This document shows positions 9,249 through 18,379 of a stretch of 32,134 bases of DNA, in pieces. Position numbers and translations under genes: made by a program. Origin of the DNA: an uncultured Clostridia bacterium (lineage in GTDB: Bacteria > Bacillota > Clostridia > Lachnospirales > Lachnospiraceae); contig CAMIZL010000024.1 in the NCBI GenBank assembly GCA_946403295.1, positions 1-32,134 on the forward strand, in the 5' to 3' direction. Position 1 is the first letter of the stretch, and each line of letters begins with the position of its first letter. Below the pieces are notes generated by a model. It did not search any database, was not told where the DNA came from, and saw only the letters and a list, made by a program, of their open reading frames with translations.

Positions 9249-9278
9249 ATGAACAATTCCATTACTAGGAGGTTCTAC

Positions 9279-11270
9279 ATGAAGAGGACTATCAAAGGCA
9301 CTCTTACTGTCGCAGTTATCATAATCGTTGCACTCGGTATGCTTGTCTGCGCTTCGGTAATAGTAGCTATAGCAGGCAATAACATTAAATCCGGCAAGAA
9401 GAATGAGATCCAGCTCAATGCCGATAAATATGCCAATTCGATCAACAGCTGGATAGAGAAAGAAAAAGGTCTTAATATCGCAGGCGCTACGGCACTCGCC
9501 GCACTTTCCGACGAAAGCTATAACGCGGCAAATATGCAGAACATTGTAACCATAGAATCTAATGAAAGAAGTAATCTTCTCAATCTTTATTACGGAACCG
9601 AAGATAAACTCTTCCTTCAGACCGACCCCAACGCTACCACTCCCGACGGCTACGATCCCACAGCCAGAGGCTGGTACAAATCAGCAAAAGCAGCAGGCGG
9701 CACGATCGTTACCGATCCTTACATGGACGTTCTTATCGGCGGTATGTGTATCACCATCGCTTCCCCCGTTTACAGGAACGGACAGCTCGTGGGCGTTCTC
9801 GGAGCCGATTTCACACTCGACTACATAAACGGCGTAATAAACGCTATCCCTTACGAGTCAGGTGAATACGGATTCCTTGTTGATTCAAGTGCAAATTACG
9901 TTATCCATCAAAATACCGAATTCCTTCCCGGCGAAGACGTGGCAACCGCAGTCAGCAGTGTTATGCCCGCTCTCAAGGGGATCATCGACAAACCCGGCAG
10001 CGAGATCCTTACCACCGATGATTATGACGCAAGCTCCAAGTGTTTCGTAACATCAAGTATCGAGGGTTGCAACTGGCTTCTCGGACTTGCAATGCCTTAT
10101 TCAAACATCAACAGGTCCGTTATAACCATGATCATTCTTGCGATCGTGATCGCGCTTGTTGCCATCGTTCTCGTTGTCTTCATCATGACGACCCTCATCA
10201 GAAAGCAGCTTGCTCCCATGGAAAAGATGAAGACATTTATCACGGAAAGGATCGTTTCCGATACGAATTCTTCCGAACACAAAGACGAAGTCAAGCAGAT
10301 CGATTACCTCATCGGCGAGCTCGAGACACGCTTTGTTAACGCTATGCGCAAGACTATGAGCGAGTCGGAGATCATCTCTGACAAGATGACTTCCACCACC
10401 GAAAAGATCAACGGAATCAACGATTCGATCGCTCAGATCAACGAAGCAATGATCAGAACAGAGTCCGGTATTGAAAGCCAGACAACGAGCATCAAGACTA
10501 TCGAAGGCATCTGTACCGATGTTACTTCCGCATCAGATACATTTGCAAGGGATACTCAGGAGATGAACAAGAAGACCGACGAGATCATCGAACGTGTCGA
10601 GCAGACCATCCCTCAGATCCTCACAAACAAGAAACATGCGGTGGACGTTACGGGTCAGGCAAGCACGCAGCTTGAAGAAGCTCTGAGCGGTATCAGGGTT
10701 ATCGAGCAGATCGGCGAAGTTGCCGGCGCGATCAGAAGCATCGCAAGCCAGACGAACCTCCTCGCGCTCAACGCTTCCATTGAGGCAGCAAGAGCAGGTG
10801 AGGCGGGACGCGGATTCGCAGTCGTTGCCGACGAGATCAACAACCTCAGTACAACAACCTCCAGCGAGATCGACAAAGTTAACTCTCTTATCAGCACCGT
10901 TAATGAAAATGTCAACTATCTCGCAAACACCAGCCGTCAGATCATCAAATTCCTTAATGAAAATGTTCTTTCGGACTATGATAACCTCGAGACTCTTGCA
11001 AACAATTACAGAAACGACGCAACATATTACAGCGAAGTCAGCAAAGTTCTCGGCGACTGCGCAAATGACCTGACCGCTTCCGTTTCGGACATCAACAGAG
11101 TCCTTGACCAGATCTCATCCGCACAGGGAGAGCTCGGAAGCGCTGTACATGATATTTCAAACAATATGCAGTCGATCACAAGTGCATCCCGGAACATGTC
11201 CGGCGAAGCAGGCGATGTTGTTGACAGTATTGCGGCCCTTCGTGAAACGACCGCACACTTTAACATATAA
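9279..11270 (+). CDS. Methyl-accepting chemotaxis protein with double Cache sensor domain
   Basis: This membrane chemoreceptor has 663 residues. A first membrane helix lies at about 8-32. An external Cache region of about 240 residues follows; it contains [11 protein letters not shown], the typical DPTxRxWY signature of dCache_1 domains that often bind amino acids or other small metabolites. A second membrane helix lies at about 282-308. After it comes a short, atypical HAMP-like segment and a cytoplasmic coiled coil whose hairpin tip is [16 protein letters not shown] (about 495-510), the CheA/CheW contact region. The start is set at 9279, where AGGAGG lies 6 nt upstream; the earlier in-frame ATG at 9249 overlaps the -10 box. 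It shares an operon with the next receptor, 46 bp downstream. The ligand cannot be read from the sequence. Confidence 0.93.
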   Translation: MKRTIKGTLTVAVIIIVALGMLVCASVIVAIAGNNIKSGKKNEIQLNADKYANSINSWIEKEKGLNIAGATALAALSDESYNAANMQNIVTIESNERSNLLNLYYGTEDKLFLQTDPNATTPDGYDPTARGWYKSAKAAGGTIVTDPYMDVLIGGMCITIASPVYRNGQLVGVLGADFTLDYINGVINAIPYESGEYGFLVDSSANYVIHQNTEFLPGEDVATAVSSVMPALKGIIDKPGSEILTTDDYDASSKCFVTSSIEGCNWLLGLAMPYSNINRSVITMIILAIVIALVAIVLVVFIMTTLIRKQLAPMEKMKTFITERIVSDTNSSEHKDEVKQIDYLIGELETRFVNAMRKTMSESEIISDKMTSTTEKINGINDSIAQINEAMIRTESGIESQTTSIKTIEGICTDVTSASDTFARDTQEMNKKTDEIIERVEQTIPQILTNKKHAVDVTGQASTQLEEALSGIRVIEQIGEVAGAIRSIASQTNLLALNASIEAARAGEAGRGFAVVADEINNLSTTTSSEIDKVNSLISTVNENVNYLANTSRQIIKFLNENVLSDYDNLETLANNYRNDATYYSEVSKVLGDCANDLTASVSDINRVLDQISSAQGELGSAVHDISNNMQSITSASRNMSGEAGDVVDSIAALRETTAHFNI

Positions 11271-11316
11271 AACAGATTGACGAGCATACAAAAAATATGC
11301 AGAAGGGAGAATCCAT

Positions 11317-12993
11317 ATGAAACAAGGCAAAAAGCTCACTCTTAATCTCACGCTTGTTTTATTTGCCCTTGTACCTGTTTTGGTAACCGCTGTGGTTCTT
11401 GCGATAGTTACCTCAAGTATTACGGCCAGCAGGCTCGAAGACAATATACGCGAAGAGCTCGAGATTTCGGCAAACAGTCTTTTGGAGTATTATCAATACG
11501 ATTTTGAGGAAGCTCACGATCTCGACGACGGTTTTATTTCATATGATAACGATTATGTGGACACCATGGGTGTTTTCGGCGTTGACTTTACCATATGCAA
11601 AGAAAACGTCAGATTTATCACTACGATAAAAGATGACAGCGGCAAACGTATCGAAGGAACTAAGGTTTCCGAGACCATCTGGAACTCGGTTAAGGAAGGA
11701 AACACCTACTTCTCCGAAAGCATTGTCATCCTCGAAAGACCTTATTACGGCTTCTATCTTCCTTTGAAGAATTCCTATGGTCAGGTAGTCGGAATGGTAT
11801 TTGCGGCAAAACCCGCGGTAGATGTTCAGGCCGCCAAGACCGTGAGCATAATAACCATTGTTATCCTTTCTCTCGGTCTTGTTGCTGTCTTTGCTGTTCT
11901 TGCAATCCTTGTGGCTCGTAAGATCGCAAAACCCATGGCAAAGGCTACGGCAGGAATTGAAGAACTTGCGAACGGAAATACCGAGATCGTCATTGACGGT
12001 TCCTCCTTTGTAAAAGAAACATCCCGTCTGCTTGATTCGGCGAAGATACTCGCAGGCGTTCTTGCCGAATCCATCGGTAAGATCAGGAACTGCACCGGCA
12101 ATATCGTTAACAGCATCGGTTCTACCAACGAGCAGACAAGAGTTTCTGCCGATTCGATCGCACAGATCAACCAGTCGATGGATGATCTCTCCAAAACAAC
12201 CGTTACCATGGCGGAAAGCGTTCAGGATATCAGCAGCGAGATTATCGAGATGGGTCAGATGGTTGATACGGCTACGGGAAGCGCCGAAAAACTCAGTGAC
12301 AACGCCAAGGCCATGAATAAAGCAAATGCCGAAGCAAGTCAGTGTATCGAAAGCGTTGTTTCTTCTTCCGACAAATCATCAAAGGCCATCGATACCATCA
12401 CAGACAGGATCAAGGCTACAAACAATGCTATCGTAAAGATCAACGAGATGGTCAAGATGATCACCGGCATAGCAAACCAGACTAACCTTCTTGCACTCAA
12501 TGCTTCGATCGAAGCCGCAAGAGCAGGCGAAGCAGGTCGCGGATTTGCTGTCGTTGCCGAAGAGATCGGCCAGCTTGCTGCCCAGAGTAACGAGTCCGCA
12601 AGACAGATCGACGACATAGTTGACGAGATCGGCAAACTCTCGAAAGAATGTGTTGAGGAATCTTCGATCGTTAAAACGCTTATCGATGAAGAGAAGTCCC
12701 TCCTCTCCACCACTCTCGAGAAGTTCAAAGCTCTCGATTCAAATATCAAGGCTTCAATCGACGAGATTTCGGATATTGCCGATATCACCAAGAAGCTTGA
12801 TTCGGTCAAGAACAACGTAACGACTTCCATCAGCGACCTTTCGGCCATCTCTCAGGAAACATCGGCCACCAACGAGGAAGTCAGCGCAACAGTCGAATCC
12901 GTTGCTTCAAACATGCGTCAGCTTTCACTCGACAGCGACTCAATGAGCAACGAAGCAAAACAGCTCGAAGACGCGGTTTCATATTTCAAATGA
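11317..12993 (+). CDS. Methyl-accepting chemotaxis protein with single Cache domain
   Basis: This is a chemoreceptor of 558 residues. The first membrane helix lies at about 8-32. The external domain is small (about 130 residues), with [15 protein letters not shown] and a closing [13 protein letters not shown] strand, typical of single Cache domains. The second helix is at about 170-196 and a HAMP segment ([20 protein letters not shown]) follows at about 197-217. The signalling tip [16 protein letters not shown] is near residue 395. The C-terminal coiled coil ends at SYFK, and no CheR/CheB-docking pentapeptide is seen. A GGGAGA site lies about 8 nt before the ATG. It is co-transcribed with the receptor before it, and a strong terminator follows the stop codon. 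Confidence 0.92.
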   Translation: MKQGKKLTLNLTLVLFALVPVLVTAVVLAIVTSSITASRLEDNIREELEISANSLLEYYQYDFEEAHDLDDGFISYDNDYVDTMGVFGVDFTICKENVRFITTIKDDSGKRIEGTKVSETIWNSVKEGNTYFSESIVILERPYYGFYLPLKNSYGQVVGMVFAAKPAVDVQAAKTVSIITIVILSLGLVAVFAVLAILVARKIAKPMAKATAGIEELANGNTEIVIDGSSFVKETSRLLDSAKILAGVLAESIGKIRNCTGNIVNSIGSTNEQTRVSADSIAQINQSMDDLSKTTVTMAESVQDISSEIIEMGQMVDTATGSAEKLSDNAKAMNKANAEASQCIESVVSSSDKSSKAIDTITDRIKATNNAIVKINEMVKMITGIANQTNLLALNASIEAARAGEAGRGFAVVAEEIGQLAAQSNESARQIDDIVDEIGKLSKECVEESSIVKTLIDEEKSLLSTTLEKFKALDSNIKASIDEISDIADITKKLDSVKNNVTTSISDLSAISQETSATNEEVSATVESVASNMRQLSLDSDSMSNEAKQLEDAVSYFK

Positions 12994-12998
12994 TTAAA

Positions 12999-13032
12999 GA
13001 GAGCCCCGGAGGATCCATCCTCCCGGGCTCTC
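12999..13032. terminator. Bidirectional terminator between convergent genes
   Basis: A 16-bp stem with one C-C mismatch (12999-13014 with 13017-13032) has a tiny loop. It starts 5 bp after the chemoreceptor stop codon and 11 bp beyond the end of the convergent NhaC gene. It is followed by a moderately T-rich tract on the plus strand, and a TTTAAT tract follows on the minus strand. It probably serves both genes. Confidence 0.85.
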
Positions 13033-13042
13033 CTTATGTTAT

Positions 13043-14686
13043 TTAATTGTCTGCCGTTACTTGTTCTTTCCCGGATCTGAACGACTTCATCACGAGAAGG
13101 AATGCCACCGTGAGCAGGATTCCGAGCGGGATCGATAACCATGTGAGACCGATCCGGTCAAGCAGACCGGCTGCAAGGAACGAAACGAACGATATACATG
13201 CGACCGTGATCGCGTATGGCAACTGCGTCTCTACGTGATCGATATGATTACATTGGGCACCCGCCGAAGACATGATCGTCGTATCGGAAATAGGCGAGCA
13301 ATGATCGCCGCAAACAGCGCCTGCAAGACAAGCCGAAATACCCACATAGAACAGTGAACTGGTCTCAGGGAATACGTTCGAAACGATCGGTATAAGAATA
13401 CCGAATGTTGCCCACGAAGTTCCGGTCGCAAACGCTATGATGCAGGCAACAACGAAGATAACCGCGGGAAGGAGCCACGTAAGATCCCCTGCGCCTTCCA
13501 TAAAATCCTTAACAAATGCCGTTGCGGCAAGTTCTTCTTTGGTCATGTTCTTAAGAGCCTGTGCAAGCACAAGGATCGTAATGGCGGGAACCATGGCCAT
13601 AAATCCCTTCGGAATGCAATCCATGGCGTCTTTGAAATTGATAATACGTCTCGCAACAAGGTATACGATGATCATTACGAGAGCGATTATACTTCCCCAG
13701 GGGAGTCCTATACCGGAATCGGTTTCGGAAAATGCATAAATGAAATCGCCTTCCCAATTGATGTTTTCAAAACCGTTATAAAGGAGACCGCCTACGCAAC
13801 AAACGATCAGAAGTATGATCGGGATGATAAGATCGTGCGTCTTTCCGCGACCTTTTTTCTCGGGACCGTTCTCTTCCACCTCGCGACGACTGTGATCCTT
13901 ATCGGGATCCGAATCAAGGATCGAAAGATCTCCGGTTTCACGGGCTTTTATCTCGAAGCCGCTCATCTTTCCGTAATCAATTCCAAAAAAGATGATACCG
14001 ATGATAAATACAAATGTGAGGATTGAATAGAAATTATAAGGGATAGATCTTATAAAGAGCTCGATACCCGAATACTGCTCACTTTCAACGCAGCTGGAAA
14101 CCGCTGCGGCCCACGATGATACGGGTGCTATCATACAAACGGGAGCCGCCGTCGCATCAATGATATATGCAAGCTTAACTCTCGATATCTTCTTGCTGTC
14201 GGTGATCGGTGACATAACCGAACCTACCGTAAGGCAGTTAAAATAATCATCGATAAAGATCAGAACACCGAATACAAATGTTGCAAACAATGCTCCCGGT
14301 TTTGTCTTGATATTAGTTGATGCCCATCTGCCGAACGCACGCGAAGCACCTGATTTATTGATCAGAGCAACGATGACACCCAGAATGACAAGGAAGATAA
14401 ATACTCCGGCATTATCTCCGATAGCTTTCGAAAGTGCATTAACCGTCAATACGTTAAGAGTATTCCCGACAGAACACTCTGCCACCATAAACGCGCCGAG
14501 CAGAACTCCGATAAACAGTGACGAATACGCTTCCTTTGTAATAAGAGCGAGCGCGATCGCCACAAAAGCCGGAAGCAGCGCCCACGCAGTTCCCACAAAT
14601 GATACTCCGAGCTTTTGCTCAATAATCACCAGCACGAATGGTAAAATAATTACTGCCAGCGCGATCGGGATCCGTTTTTTATTCAT
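13043..14686 (-). CDS. NhaC-family Na+/H+ antiporter-like transporter
   Basis: This 547-residue integral membrane protein of the NhaC family (ion transporter superfamily) has about 11-12 helices. Characteristic segments are FIDDYFNCLTVGSVM, the following ATAAPVCMIAPVSSWAA, GTSWATFGILIPI and GDHCSPISDTTIMSSAGAQC. A charged cytoplasmic loop, rich in Asp, Arg and Lys, lies at about 255-290. Family members exchange Na+ and H+ or move organic substrates such as amino acids or malate/lactate. Position here, directly after a racemase and an amino-acid ABC transporter, makes an amino-acid exchanger (histidine is the first guess) plausible, but this is inference. AGGAGGAGGT lies about 5 nt before the start. 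The 158-bp leader has strong secondary structure. The gene is last in the minus-strand cluster. Confidence 0.88.
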   Translation of the reverse strand: MNKKRIPIALAVIILPFVLVIIEQKLGVSFVGTAWALLPAFVAIALALITKEAYSSLFIGVLLGAFMVAECSVGNTLNVLTVNALSKAIGDNAGVFIFLVILGVIVALINKSGASRAFGRWASTNIKTKPGALFATFVFGVLIFIDDYFNCLTVGSVMSPITDSKKISRVKLAYIIDATAAPVCMIAPVSSWAAAVSSCVESEQYSGIELFIRSIPYNFYSILTFVFIIGIIFFGIDYGKMSGFEIKARETGDLSILDSDPDKDHSRREVEENGPEKKGRGKTHDLIIPIILLIVCCVGGLLYNGFENINWEGDFIYAFSETDSGIGLPWGSIIALVMIIVYLVARRIINFKDAMDCIPKGFMAMVPAITILVLAQALKNMTKEELAATAFVKDFMEGAGDLTWLLPAVIFVVACIIAFATGTSWATFGILIPIVSNVFPETSSLFYVGISACLAGAVCGDHCSPISDTTIMSSAGAQCNHIDHVETQLPYAITVACISFVSFLAAGLLDRIGLTWLSIPLGILLTVAFLLVMKSFRSGKEQVTADN

Positions 14687-14701
14687 ATTTACCTCCTCCT
14701 T

Positions 14702-14822
14702 GGAAACGATTGTGATCGCTTCCGTTTCCTTGCCTCTTCAATTCCCGAAGGGAATGATCAAGGCCTTTAGGTCAAAGACTGCACACGTGTTGCTCGTGTA
14801 GCAGGCATTTACCTCGCAACAC
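14702..14822 (-). promoter_or_regulatory. Structured leader with possible pseudoknot before the NhaC gene
   Basis: On the minus strand, a 9-bp stem with one bulge (14795-14804 with 14779-14787) has a 7-nt loop. That loop is complementary to an upstream GUGUUGC (14822-14816), so an H-type pseudoknot is possible; alternatively the two pairings exclude each other. A small hairpin AUUCCC-UUC-GGGAAU follows near 14741-14755. A 7-bp stem GGAAACG/CGUUUCC (14723-14729 with 14702-14708) then ends just before the ribosome site. I could not match it to a known riboswitch class. Confidence 0.45.
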
Positions 14823-14844
14823 TTTAATTTTACAGAAAAACTGC

Positions 14845-15693
14845 TTAAAAATCAAAGGCTTCCGTGATATTTACAGTTCCGGAAAGAAGCAAACGCATCT
14901 CCCGGTCGCAGGTTCCTCCCGGTACCGCCTCAACGGTAAGGATCCCGCCGGGTTCGGTCAGACTGATTTTTACGGGTCTGTTCTCTTTATGTGCGAGATA
15001 CGCTCCGATCGCGGTCGTTCCGCTGGCACAACTGCTCTCCCATACAAGAGTTCCGGCTTCGGGAACATACACAAGCGGATCGAGTCTGTTCTGCGCGCTG
15101 TCATATATCATTAACCCGAGGCACCCGGCCCGAAGTGTGTCACACCACATCATCACGGCTTTTTCGGGGTCGAAATTGTTTTTTGAAGATTCCCCGGCGT
15201 CGATGATCACATGCGTAATACCGCCAAAATCAACAACCGGAAGCTCATATTCTTTCCCTTCGAACAGAAGCTTCTCCGCTTTGACCGAAAGAGGTTTCGG
15301 CATTTCGACAGTTCCGACATACGAGCCGTCTTCTTTTACTTCGACAAGTACTTTGCAGATTTCTTCGACGCCGGACGCAAGCACCTTTACCTCATGGATC
15401 CCGGGGACCCTTTGCCTGCCCCCAAAGGATCCTAAGAGCCCCTCCTTTTTCGCGACAAAAAGAACCGCCGCCGACATGGTGGCATTTCCGCAAAATTCTC
15501 CACCCGCCATCATAAGGCTTATGTCAGCGGGATCATTTTCGCTTCCGTAACTGATAAAGCCGACCTGCTCGGCGGTCGGCTCTTTATCCATTAATTTTGC
15601 GGCTACCCCGGCACGTTTGTCCGCAGGTACGTCGCCTTCCGCCAGAATCGTAATATTCCCGGTAGGATCCGGGATGTAATACTTTAATTTCAT
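14845..15693 (-). CDS. CntK-type amino-acid racemase, probably histidine racemase
   Basis: This 282-residue protein has the diaminopimelate-epimerase fold, but its motifs match the histidine racemase branch (Staphylococcus CntK) rather than DapF, as I recall those sequences. The motifs are DPTGNITILAE near the N-terminus, EQVGFI, GGEFCGNATMSAA with Cys68, LVYVPE, and WESSCASGTTAIG with Cys222. The two cysteines should act as the acid/base pair of a cofactor-free racemase. The start is taken at 15693, where AAGGA lies about 7 nt upstream; an ATG nine codons earlier (15720) has a poorer site. The genes cntL and cntM needed for staphylopine are not in the window, so D-histidine is more likely made for another use. 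It lies between an amino-acid ABC transporter and an NhaC-type transporter on the same strand. Confidence 0.8.
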   Translation of the reverse strand: MKLKYYIPDPTGNITILAEGDVPADKRAGVAAKLMDKEPTAEQVGFISYGSENDPADISLMMAGGEFCGNATMSAAVLFVAKKEGLLGSFGGRQRVPGIHEVKVLASGVEEICKVLVEVKEDGSYVGTVEMPKPLSVKAEKLLFEGKEYELPVVDFGGITHVIIDAGESSKNNFDPEKAVMMWCDTLRAGCLGLMIYDSAQNRLDPLVYVPEAGTLVWESSCASGTTAIGAYLAHKENRPVKISLTEPGGILTVEAVPGGTCDREMRLLLSGTVNITEAFDF

Positions 15694-15733
15694 AGCGTTT
15701 TCCTTCCGGTCGTCACTCATTTTATTGACGACC

Positions 15734-16492
15734 TCATTGTTCGTATGACTTGAGGAATTTACGGGTTCTTTCCTGCTTCGGGTTGCCGAAGACTTCCTCG
15801 GGGTCGCCCTGTTCGACGATCACGCCGCCGTCCATGAAGATCACGCGGTTGCTCACCGCCCTCGCGAAGCTCATTTCGTGTGTGACAATGACCATGGTCA
15901 TGTGTTCTTCCGCAAGCTTTCTGATGATCTTCAAAACTTCGATCGTAAGCTCGGGGTCGAGCGCCGATGTAGGCTCATCAAAGAATAATATCTCAGGCTT
16001 CATCGCAAGCGCCCTCGCGATGGCGACTCTTTGCTGCTGTCCTCCCGAGAGCTGGCAGGGATAGGCGTCTGCCTTGTCCTCAAGACCCATGGAGCGCAAC
16101 AGTTCCACGGCTTCCGCACTGACCTCTTCCTCGTTTCGGCCGTGAACCTTGACCGGTGCGTCGCAAATATTCTTGAGCACCGAGAAATGAGGAAAGAGGT
16201 TGAATTGCTGGAACACGAGACCGAAGTATTCCTTGACGGTCTTCATTTTTTCTTTCGGCAGGTATGAAACCTTTCCCGAGGAGTCGGTGGAGGCTGCTGT
16301 TGTGTCCATATACGTTACGGAACCGCCGTCAATGGTTTCAAGGAATGTCGCGCAGCGCAGGAGTGTCGATTTTCCGGATCCCGAAGGGCCGATTATGCTG
16401 ACAACCTCGCCGTGATCTACAGACAACGAAATGTCCTTTAAAACTTCCTGTCCGTCGAAGCTTTTCTGTATGTTTTTCATTTCAAGAACCAT
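15734..16492 (-). CDS. Amino-acid ABC transporter, ATP-binding protein
   Basis: This is a 252-residue ATPase of the polar amino-acid uptake family (GlnQ/HisP type). Walker A is GPSGSGKST (35-43), the Q-loop lies in [13 protein letters not shown], the signature is [14 protein letters not shown], Walker B is [13 protein letters not shown], and the H-loop is VTHEM. It differs slightly from close relatives by a small insertion around the [19 protein letters not shown] segment (about residues 60-80), which this subfamily often has. The start is placed at 16492, with AAGGAG 6 nt upstream. The frame extends further but would overlap the permease gene. It begins 10 bp after the permease stop codon, so both are surely co-transcribed. 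Confidence 0.93.
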   Translation of the reverse strand: MVLEMKNIQKSFDGQEVLKDISLSVDHGEVVSIIGPSGSGKSTLLRCATFLETIDGGSVTYMDTTAASTDSSGKVSYLPKEKMKTVKEYFGLVFQQFNLFPHFSVLKNICDAPVKVHGRNEEEVSAEAVELLRSMGLEDKADAYPCQLSGGQQQRVAIARALAMKPEILFFDEPTSALDPELTIEVLKIIRKLAEEHMTMVIVTHEMSFARAVSNRVIFMDGGVIVEQGDPEEVFGNPKQERTRKFLKSYEQ

Positions 16493-16502
16493 AGAGGACT
16501 CC

Positions 16503-17150
16503 TTAATTGTAGTACTTGAGCGATTTTTCGATACGTTCCATACCGAAAGCCACGACATAATTTGCAACAAAATAGAATACGCCCGCGATCACGAACGGCG
16601 TGAAGCTTGTTTGCGACGCCGAGATCTGCTTTGCGATCGAGAATACTTCCGAATACGCTAACGTATATGCGAGCGAGGTGTCCTTTACAAGCGTGATGAC
16701 CTCATTCGTTATCGAGGGGAGAATACGCTTAAACACCTGAGGCATGATGATCCTGAAGAACGTCTGCGCTTTTGAATATCCGAGCACTTCCGCCGCTTCA
16801 TATTGGCCGATCGGCATCGATTCTATGCCGCCGCGGTAGATCTCCGCGAAATAACATGCATAATTAACGACAAAGCCGAGCAGCAGACCGGGGAATCTCC
16901 ATCCTCTGATGGACCAGCCGAAGAGATAGTAGGGTCCGAAGTACCACACAAGGAGCTGCAGCATAAGCGGTGTACCGCGGATCACCGCGATAAACGCTTT
17001 GGTTATGCCGGAAACGACCTTGTTCTTCGAGGTCCTCAAAAGCATGATCCCGACACCGAGGGGGAGTGACCCGAGAAGAGTCAAAAGGAAGATCCCGATG
17101 GTGGCCAGCATGCCTTCGCCCATGGTTGTGAGCATTGTACCGAAAGTCAT
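16503..17150 (-). CDS. Amino-acid ABC transporter, permease
   Basis: This 215-residue permease belongs to the HisM/GlnP type. About five membrane helices are visible, along with the EAA-type loop that contacts the ATPase ([21 protein letters not shown]) and the N-terminal family signature [22 protein letters not shown] lies about 7 nt before the ATG. A single permease gene implies a homodimeric channel. It lies between the binding-protein gene (64 bp upstream, with a weak terminator-like hairpin) and the ATPase gene (10 bp downstream). Confidence 0.93.
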   Translation of the reverse strand: MTFGTMLTTMGEGMLATIGIFLLTLLGSLPLGVGIMLLRTSKNKVVSGITKAFIAVIRGTPLMLQLLVWYFGPYYLFGWSIRGWRFPGLLLGFVVNYACYFAEIYRGGIESMPIGQYEAAEVLGYSKAQTFFRIIMPQVFKRILPSITNEVITLVKDTSLAYTLAYSEVFSIAKQISASQTSFTPFVIAGVFYFVANYVVAFGMERIEKSLKYYN

Positions 17151-17171
17151 AAAATTCTCCTGTTGTTTTCC

Positions 17172-17208
17172 AAAAAAAGGTTCCGCCTCACTCTAAATCA
17201 CACGGACC
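17172..17208 (-). terminator. Weak, leaky terminator-like hairpin after the binding-protein gene
   Basis: On the minus strand GGUCCG (17203-17208) can pair with CGGAACC (17179-17185, one bulged A), followed by seven U residues (17172-17178). The loop is long. Such partial terminators after a binding-protein gene often give more binding protein than permease. Confidence 0.35.
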
Positions 17209-17214
17209 GGCTCT

Positions 17215-17991
17215 TTATTTTCCGAGACAAAGATATTCGTAGATGTCGGGATATTTCTTTCCGATCTTGTCATATGTTCCGTCCTTAACAAGATCGTCGA
17301 TCGCTGCATTAACCTTGTCACGAAGCTCCGTATCGTCCTTGCGGAATCCGATGGCGTACTGTTCGCTGCCGAGTACTTCGTCAAGGAATTTATATCCCTT
17401 TTCGTTGTTCATAAGGAAGTTGCCGCTTGTAACATCGATCGCAATAGCATCGATGGCGCCTGCCTTAAGATCGTTGAATGCGATCGTATATGTCTCATAG
17501 ATGCCAAGGTTTCCGAATGTCTTCGCAAGCTCGGCCTGACCTTCTTCGTCCTGCAGGAGGTCATATGCTGATGTCGCGGTCTGAACGCCGACGCTCTTGC
17601 CGGCAAGATCTGTGAGTGTCTCGATGCCGCTGTTCTCAGCGACCATGATCATCTGTGTATTGTCCGAATATGCCTTACTCCAGCAATAATCGTCTTCACG
17701 GCCGTTGATCGTGAAACCCGACCAGATGCAGTCGCAGCTGCCCGAATTGAGCTCGGCATCCTTTACGTCCCAAAGGAAAGGAACTGCTTCATACTTCCAT
17801 CCGAGGTGTTCGCAAACTGCCTGAGCGAACTCAACGTCAAATCCGCCGACCGAACCGTCATCGTTACGGAACGAATAAGGCGGATAATCAAGATCAAATC
17901 CGTGTTTAAATGTAAATTCCTCCTCTTTGCCGCAAGCAACAAGTGAGAGAACCATAACTGCAACGAGTAAAAATGCCAAAACTTTTTTCAT
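17215..17991 (-). CDS. Amino-acid ABC transporter, substrate-binding lipoprotein
   Basis: This 258-residue extracellular binding protein of the SBP_bac_3 family is anchored by a lipid at Cys20 (lipobox SLVAC). Family motifs include YPPYSFRNDDGSVGGFDVEFAQAV, followed by LTDLAGKSVGVQTATSA and the DAIAIDVTSGNFL hinge region. It should deliver a polar amino acid to the permease and ATPase downstream. Histidine is suggested only by the neighbouring racemase. The ribosome site is modest (AAAGG about 11 nt upstream). Upstream lies a 527-bp divergent intergenic region with repeats and a terminator-like hairpin, so control by a leader RNA is possible. Confidence 0.92.
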   Translation of the reverse strand: MKKVLAFLLVAVMVLSLVACGKEEEFTFKHGFDLDYPPYSFRNDDGSVGGFDVEFAQAVCEHLGWKYEAVPFLWDVKDAELNSGSCDCIWSGFTINGREDDYCWSKAYSDNTQMIMVAENSGIETLTDLAGKSVGVQTATSAYDLLQDEEGQAELAKTFGNLGIYETYTIAFNDLKAGAIDAIAIDVTSGNFLMNNEKGYKFLDEVLGSEQYAIGFRKDDTELRDKVNAAIDDLVKDGTYDKIGKKYPDIYEYLCLGK

Positions 17992-18040
17992 TTCGTATAT
18001 ACCTTTCTGTGTTTCATTTTGAGTGAAAGCACTGCGCCCG

Positions 18041-18166
18041 CCCCGTGCGCCCGTTCCCTGTTTTGCAGAGCATCCCGGCTTTCCCCGTGCGCCCCTTCCC
18101 GGTTTCGCAGAGCATCCCGGCTCTCCCCGTGCGCCCGTTCCCGGTTTCGCAGAGCGTCCCGGCTTT
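18041..18166. repeat. Three tandem copies of a 42-bp GC-rich repeat
   Basis: Units begin near 18041, 18083 and 18125, each containing CCCGTGCGCCC and GCAGAGC(A/G)TCCCGGCT, with only a few differences. The array lies 50-175 bp before the binding-protein gene and, read on the minus strand, would be in its leader. Each unit can form a short AGAGC/GCTCT hairpin. No gene covers it; the plus-strand open frame across it just repeats 14 residues and is not convincing. Confidence 0.85.
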
Positions 18167-18204
18167 CACCACCGCATTACTCTGCTACTATACTACAAAC
18201 GCGG

Positions 18205-18232
18205 CAAAAATAAAAGCCTCCCCGCGGGAGGC
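18205..18232 (-). terminator. Minus-strand intrinsic terminator hairpin in the divergent region
   Basis: A perfect 7-bp stem, GCCTCCC (18226-18232 read on the minus strand) with GGGAGGC (18216-18222), has a 3-nt loop and is followed on the minus strand by TTTTATTTTTG. It lies about 215 bp before the binding-protein gene. It either ends a small or antisense RNA, or acts as an attenuator in a long leader of the transporter operon. Confidence 0.65.
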
Positions 18233-18327
18233 CGTCGTCCGCCCGACACACGGGGGATCTTGATTCATCCGCCGCCTGCACTTGCAGCCCGTCATGAAAA
18301 AAATCAGGAAGTAAGACGACACGTGTA

Positions 18328-18356
18328 TTTACAAATTATCGTGCAACGTATAGAAT
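18328..18356 (+). promoter_or_regulatory. Promoter of the auxin-efflux-carrier gene
   Basis: TTTACA (18328-18333) and TAGAAT (18351-18356) are separated by 17 nt. The transcript would begin near 18363, giving a leader of about 155 nt that contains all three 39-bp hairpin repeats. Confidence 0.65.
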
Positions 18357-18379
18357 AATGGGCTGTGAAAAAAAATCGG

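Noticed and set aside
9249-9278. Upstream ATG as the start of the first chemoreceptor
   Set aside because: It directly follows a -10 box and would lie at or before the transcription start; AGGAGG sits before the ATG at 9279.
14687-14844. Lysine riboswitch or T-box before the NhaC gene
   Set aside because: The conserved cores of those elements (for example the T-box GGGTGGNACCGCG or the L-box AGAGGTGC/CGCCGAAG parts) are not there.
14845-15693. Diaminopimelate epimerase (dapF)
   Set aside because: The fold is the same, but the GEFCGNATM and WESSCASGT motifs fit the histidine racemase branch, and the context is transport rather than lysine or cell-wall synthesis.
18023-18358. Possible protein made of 14-residue repeats across the 42-bp array
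   Set aside because: No ribosome site, no similarity, and 42 is divisible by 3, so an open repeated frame is expected by chance.
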